NCBI RefSeq assembly: GCF_008831545.1
Contig: NZ_CP044523.1
Span: 2,232,001 to 2,296,000, forward strand
Direction: 5' to 3'
Length of the DNA stretch: 64,000 nt
From: Halorussus halophilus
GTDB taxonomy: Archaea; Halobacteriota; Halobacteria; Halobacteriales; Haladaptataceae
Shown: positions 60,944-64,000 of the stretch, piece after piece
Layout: every line of letters begins with the position of its first letter
Numbering within the stretch: position 1 is the first letter of the stretch
The notes under the pieces: model-generated
Databases searched by the model: none
What the model was told of the DNA's origin: nothing
The model's input: only the letters and a program-made list of their open reading frames with translations
Program-made: the position numbers and the translations under genes

Positions 60944-62137
60944 TTAGATCCCCTTGCCCATGAGGTGACTGCGAAGCACGTCGTCGTCCTTGTTGCCCGC
61001 GCCAGTGTTGAGCAGGACGATGGTGTCGTCTTCGCCGAACTCGCCCTCCTGAGCGAGGTCCCACGCGCCGCTGGCGGCCGCCGCGCAGGTCGCGCCCATC
61101 TCCAAGCCCTCGTGCTGGGCGACGGTGACCGCACTGTCTAAGATAGCCTCGTCGCTGGTTGCGACAGCACCGCCGTCGCTCTCGCGCAGGGCTTCGAGAA
61201 TCAAGGGACTCGCGCCGGGGTCCGGAATCTCGATGCCACCGCAGATGGTGTCGGGGGTTTCCCACGTCTCGTGGACCGCCTTTCCTTCTTCGAACGCCTC
61301 GACGATTGGTGCACAGCCTTCGGCTTGGGCGGCGTACATCGACGGAATTTCGTCGGTGAGACCGAGGTCCCTGAGTTCTTTTGCGGCCTTGTGCATGCCG
61401 ACGAGACCGACGCCGCCTCCCGTGGGGTAGACCACGGCGTCGGGAACCTCCCAGTCGTTCTGCTCGACGATTTCGTAGAGCATCGTCTTCTTGCCCTCGT
61501 GGCGGTACGGCGTGACGAACGTCTTCACGGAGTACCAGTCGTCGTTGTCTGCCATCGCGTCTTCGTAGGCGGCCCCGGCGTCGCCGATGCGACCTTCCAC
61601 GATTTTCATGTCGCCGCCGTGGACGTTGACCATCGCCTTGTTCGTGAACCCTGCGCGCGAGGGGAGGAAGACGTGCGAGTCGAGTCCGGCGCGAGCGGCG
61701 TAGGCCGCGGCGGCCTGTCCCGCGTTGCCCGCCGAGTTGAGCGCCACGTCGGTCGCGCCGTGCTGGGCCGCCGCCGTGATGGCGGCCGTCTGGCCACGGT
61801 CCTTGAACGTCCCAGTCGGGTTCCGGCCCTCGTCTTTGAGGAGGACGCGGCCGACGCCCAATTCGTCGGCGAGTTTCGGACACTCCACCAGTTGGGTCGC
61901 CCCCTCGTCCATCGAGACGGCCGACTCGCGGGTGAACGGCAACAACTCCTCGTAACGCCACATCGAGTCGAATCGCCGCGATTCGAGGTCCTCGCGGGTG
62001 AGGTCGATGGCGTCGTAGTCGTACGTCGGGTCCAGTATGCCCCCACACTCCGGGCAACGATGAGTCGCTTCCTCGGCGTCGAACTGCTCGCCACAGTCCA
62101 CGCACCGGAGGCCGTCGAACGCGTCGGTAGTCTCCAT
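60944..62137 (-). CDS. thrC: Threonine synthase
   Basis: 397 residues. N-terminal zinc ribbon (Cys12, Cys15, Cys28, Cys31); PLP lysine Lys112 in NPTGTFKDRG; phosphate loop TGGGVGLVG. Converts O-phosphohomoserine to threonine in the cytosol. The form with zinc ribbon is the common archaeal type. Monocistronic; divergent from the regulator at 62282. Confidence 0.95.
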   Translation of the reverse strand: METTDAFDGLRCVDCGEQFDAEEATHRCPECGGILDPTYDYDAIDLTREDLESRRFDSMWRYEELLPFTRESAVSMDEGATQLVECPKLADELGVGRVLLKDEGRNPTGTFKDRGQTAAITAAAQHGATDVALNSAGNAGQAAAAYAARAGLDSHVFLPSRAGFTNKAMVNVHGGDMKIVEGRIGDAGAAYEDAMADNDDWYSVKTFVTPYRHEGKKTMLYEIVEQNDWEVPDAVVYPTGGGVGLVGMHKAAKELRDLGLTDEIPSMYAAQAEGCAPIVEAFEEGKAVHETWETPDTICGGIEIPDPGASPLILEALRESDGGAVATSDEAILDSAVTVAQHEGLEMGATCAAAASGAWDLAQEGEFGEDDTIVLLNTGAGNKDDDVLRSHLMGKGI

Positions 62138-62281
62138 GTGCGGCAGTTACGACCGGAGCGACTAATCCCCTGCTGTTCCGGACTGCTGGTTCGCCCTGTC
62201 GTCCCGGGCTATTGGTTCGCCCTGCTGTCCGAGACCGCTGGTTCGGGACGTTTATTATCCCCACCGCAGTTGACAGGACTG

Positions 62282-63166
62282 ATGAACGACGAATCGAACG
62301 CCGCGGCCGCGTTCGGTCTGGTAGCCGACGAGACGCGCCTCTCCATCCTCTGGGCTCTCGGGAGCGCGCCCTACGAGGAGTACGGCAGTTCGTTGCGCTT
62401 TTCGGAACTCCGCGAACGCGCCGAGGTCCGCGACAGCGGGAAGTTCAACTACCACCTCCAACAGTTGGTCGGGCCGTTCGTCCGCGAACGCGACGATGGC
62501 TATAGCTTGAACTACGCGGGCGAACTGCTGTACCGAACCGTGGTCGCTGGTTTCTTCACCGACGAGGTGGACTTGGAGGGCTTAGAGTCGGACAGTCGCT
62601 GTTTGAACTGTGACACGCCGCTCACTGCACGCTACGAAGACAACCGCCTCCGGGTCGCGTGTTCGGACTGCGGCCGCGAGTATCAAGACGTTCCGTTCCC
62701 GCCGAGTGCGGTCGAGACGTGGGACGACGATGAGTTGTTGGAGGCCTTCGACCAGTGGGGTCGCCACAACATCCTGCTGTTCAACCGCGGCATCTGCAAG
62801 TGGTGTGGCGGGCCGATGCCGGGGGAGTTCGACCGAGTCTCAGATTCCCATCTGACTGGCGAACGCGAGTCGGCGGTCTACGTCGCACGCACATGCGAGA
62901 ACTGTCACGGATTCATGTTCACGACACCGGGTGAGAGCGTCTTGAACCATCCCGCAGTCGTCTCGTTCTTCTACGAGCGCGGCATCGACGTGACGACGCG
63001 ACCGCTCTGGGAACTGGATTTCGTCGCTGACGGCGTCCGCGAGGTCCACTCGGAGGACCCGTGGGAGGTCGAAGTCGCCGTCGCTCACGAGGGCGACGAA
63101 CTGCGATTCGTGCTGGACGAGGACATCGAAGTCGTCGAGACGGAACTGCGAGAGGGCGTCGAGTAA
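62282..63166 (+). CDS. ArsR-type regulator with C-terminal zinc-ribbon domain
   Basis: 294 residues. N-terminal ArsR-like winged helix (FGLVADETRLSILWALG, FNYHLQQLVGPFVRER), then two or three CxxC pairs (CLNC, CSDC, CKWC, CENC) in a domain of the haloarchaeal DUF7351 type. It may sense a metal or thiol. TATA-like TTTATTATC (62250-62258) about 28 bp upstream sets ATG 62282; the long ORF from 61271 is a shadow of thrC. Confidence 0.86.
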   Translation: MNDESNAAAAFGLVADETRLSILWALGSAPYEEYGSSLRFSELRERAEVRDSGKFNYHLQQLVGPFVRERDDGYSLNYAGELLYRTVVAGFFTDEVDLEGLESDSRCLNCDTPLTARYEDNRLRVACSDCGREYQDVPFPPSAVETWDDDELLEAFDQWGRHNILLFNRGICKWCGGPMPGEFDRVSDSHLTGERESAVYVARTCENCHGFMFTTPGESVLNHPAVVSFFYERGIDVTTRPLWELDFVADGVREVHSEDPWEVEVAVAHEGDELRFVLDEDIEVVETELREGVE

Positions 63167-63186
63167 CCGAAGGCGAAGAAACGCAC

Positions 63187-63492
63187 TCAGACGGCGACTT
63201 TGAACAGTATCGCCCCGACGAACGCGACGACGAACGTGAATTGGAGCACGCGCCAGAGCGGCATTCCGAACCAGAACAGCACGGCGAGCGCGGCGACGAG
63301 GACGCCGAAGAAACCGACTGCGACTGCGCGGTTCACTCTTCGGAAGAATCGGGCACGTGCTATCTCCCCGGGGTCGAGCGGCGGTTCTGCGTCGAGTCCC
63401 GCTTCGAAGACGTGCCAGTTCCGGTCGAGAATCGCCCGCGGTATCGAGTAGACGCCCTGCGAGGCGATTCGTTTCTCGACGCCCGGCGTCAT
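63187..63492 (-). CDS. Small two-helix membrane protein
   Basis: 101 residues. N-terminal soluble part (about 55 residues), helices AVAVGFFGVLVAALAVLFW and LWRVLQFTFVVAFVGAILF. Starts 6 bp after the stop of the gene at 63499 on the same strand, so co-transcribed with it. No family. Confidence 0.72.
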   Translation of the reverse strand: MTPGVEKRIASQGVYSIPRAILDRNWHVFEAGLDAEPPLDPGEIARARFFRRVNRAVAVGFFGVLVAALAVLFWFGMPLWRVLQFTFVVAFVGAILFKVAV

Positions 63493-63498
63493 CGACAG

Positions 63499-64000
63499 TC
63501 AGAGTAGCGCGTCGTCACCGGTGTTCACGCGGTGGACGCTCGACACCATTCGGAGGTCCAGCTCGCGCCACTGCCCGTATCGGTAAGTTCTGAGCGTCAG
63601 CGACTCGGCGTCGAGTTCGCCCTTCGAACTCAGTGCGCCCGCGAGTGCGTTGCACGCTGCGGCGACGAACAGTAGCTCGAACCAGTACGAGAAAGCCTCG
63701 GACTGCGGCAGTCGGAGTCCGTGCTGGTCGAGCGCGAGCAGGCCGACGCCGAGGAGAAGCGTGATGGCGACGAGTATCGAGGGCCGATACACCGACAGCC
63801 AGTCGCGCAGCAGCCACCACCGCTCATGTGATTCGTCTCGAATCGCCCGCCGGAACCAGAGCCAGAACGACGCCCAGCGAGCGAGCGCGAGGACTAACAC
63901 TGCACCGACTGCCAGCACCCACCGATTCCCTGCGAGCAGGTCAGGGAGGACCAACTGCCCGCCAGCGACGACCCAGAACAAGAGCAGTCCGCCGAGGGAC
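63499..64000 (-). CDS. Membrane protein, 5' end cut by window edge
   Basis: The frame is open to the window end (codons reading SLGGLL before the TTG at 63981), so the start is outside. The visible part has four hydrophobic helices (VVAGGQLVLPDLL, WVLAVGAVLVLALARWA, ILVAITLLLGVGLLAL, FELLFVAAACNALAG) and a soluble C-terminal tail (LDAESLTLRTYRYGQWRELD). Function unknown. Confidence 0.7.
   Translation of the reverse strand, partial: SLGGLLLFWVVAGGQLVLPDLLAGNRWVLAVGAVLVLALARWASFWLWFRRAIRDESHERWWLLRDWLSVYRPSILVAITLLLGVGLLALDQHGLRLPQSEAFSYWFELLFVAAACNALAGALSSKGELDAESLTLRTYRYGQWRELDLRMVSSVHRVNTGDDALL

Noticed and set aside
61271-62281. N-terminal extension of the ArsR-type regulator frame
   Set aside because: It is antisense to threonine synthase, and a TATA-like box at 62250 sets the real start at 62282.

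Overview
The window is chromosomal DNA of a haloarchaeon (class Halobacteria). The genome is GC-rich, and the predicted proteins are strongly acidic (Asp/Glu-rich, often with acidic low-complexity tails). Many genes begin about 25-30 bp downstream of a TATA-like box, so transcripts are leaderless. Gene content is typical of the group: topoisomerase VI, PAN and proteasome beta, dodecin, family-B DNA polymerase, Mre11-Rad50, SufCBD, twin-arginine secreted proteins and an intron-containing tRNA-Gln. I cannot name the genus from sequence alone.

Layout: 1-2841 holds the top6B (5' end missing) and top6A pair. 2842-8640 is a run of small metal-binding, hydrolase, lipoprotein and membrane genes plus a FemAB-like acyltransferase. 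8676-18651 contains ATP-dependent DNA ligase, a GCS2-like ligase, proteasome beta, an XRE-CBS regulator, an aminotransferase, a UbiA-like prenyltransferase and a RidA protein. 18747-30805 is an accessory-looking stretch: a Cys-rich Tat-exported protein resembling a halocin precursor, three other Tat-signal proteins, hydrolases, an M48 protease, a YchF-type GTPase, dodecin, and two GC-rich non-coding elements that share one terminal-stem design. 30854-35297 carries etfB-etfA-fixCX with an extra downstream gene. 35464-39362 holds a bactofilin-like beta-helix protein and a tandem-repeat/lamin-tail protein. 39387-49238 is a genome-maintenance block (PAN, a wHTH regulator, mre11-rad50, polB). 49399-54008 holds sufCBD followed by a ferritin-like/DtxR pair. 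54122-55105 has an HNH nuclease next to tRNA-Gln, whose leader contains a mimic of the acceptor stem. 56053-60052 has AlaX, an HD hydrolase, a LysE exporter and a second DtxR-type regulator that overlaps a GDT1/UPF0016 cation transporter. The window ends with threonine synthase, an ArsR-type regulator and a truncated membrane gene.

How the genes work together: several units are translationally coupled by ATGA overlaps (top6B/top6A, mre11/rad50, sufB/sufD, ferritin-like/dtxR, dtxR/GDT1). Two separate metal-regulation modules sit about 6 kb apart, one beside Fe-S cluster assembly and one beside a probable Mn/Ca exporter. Two gene products, Mre11 and PolB, end in PCNA-binding-like peptides. Several short palindromes lie on promoters or start sites of regulators (upstream of 15106, 40787 and 60052) and of polB, which suggests autoregulation.
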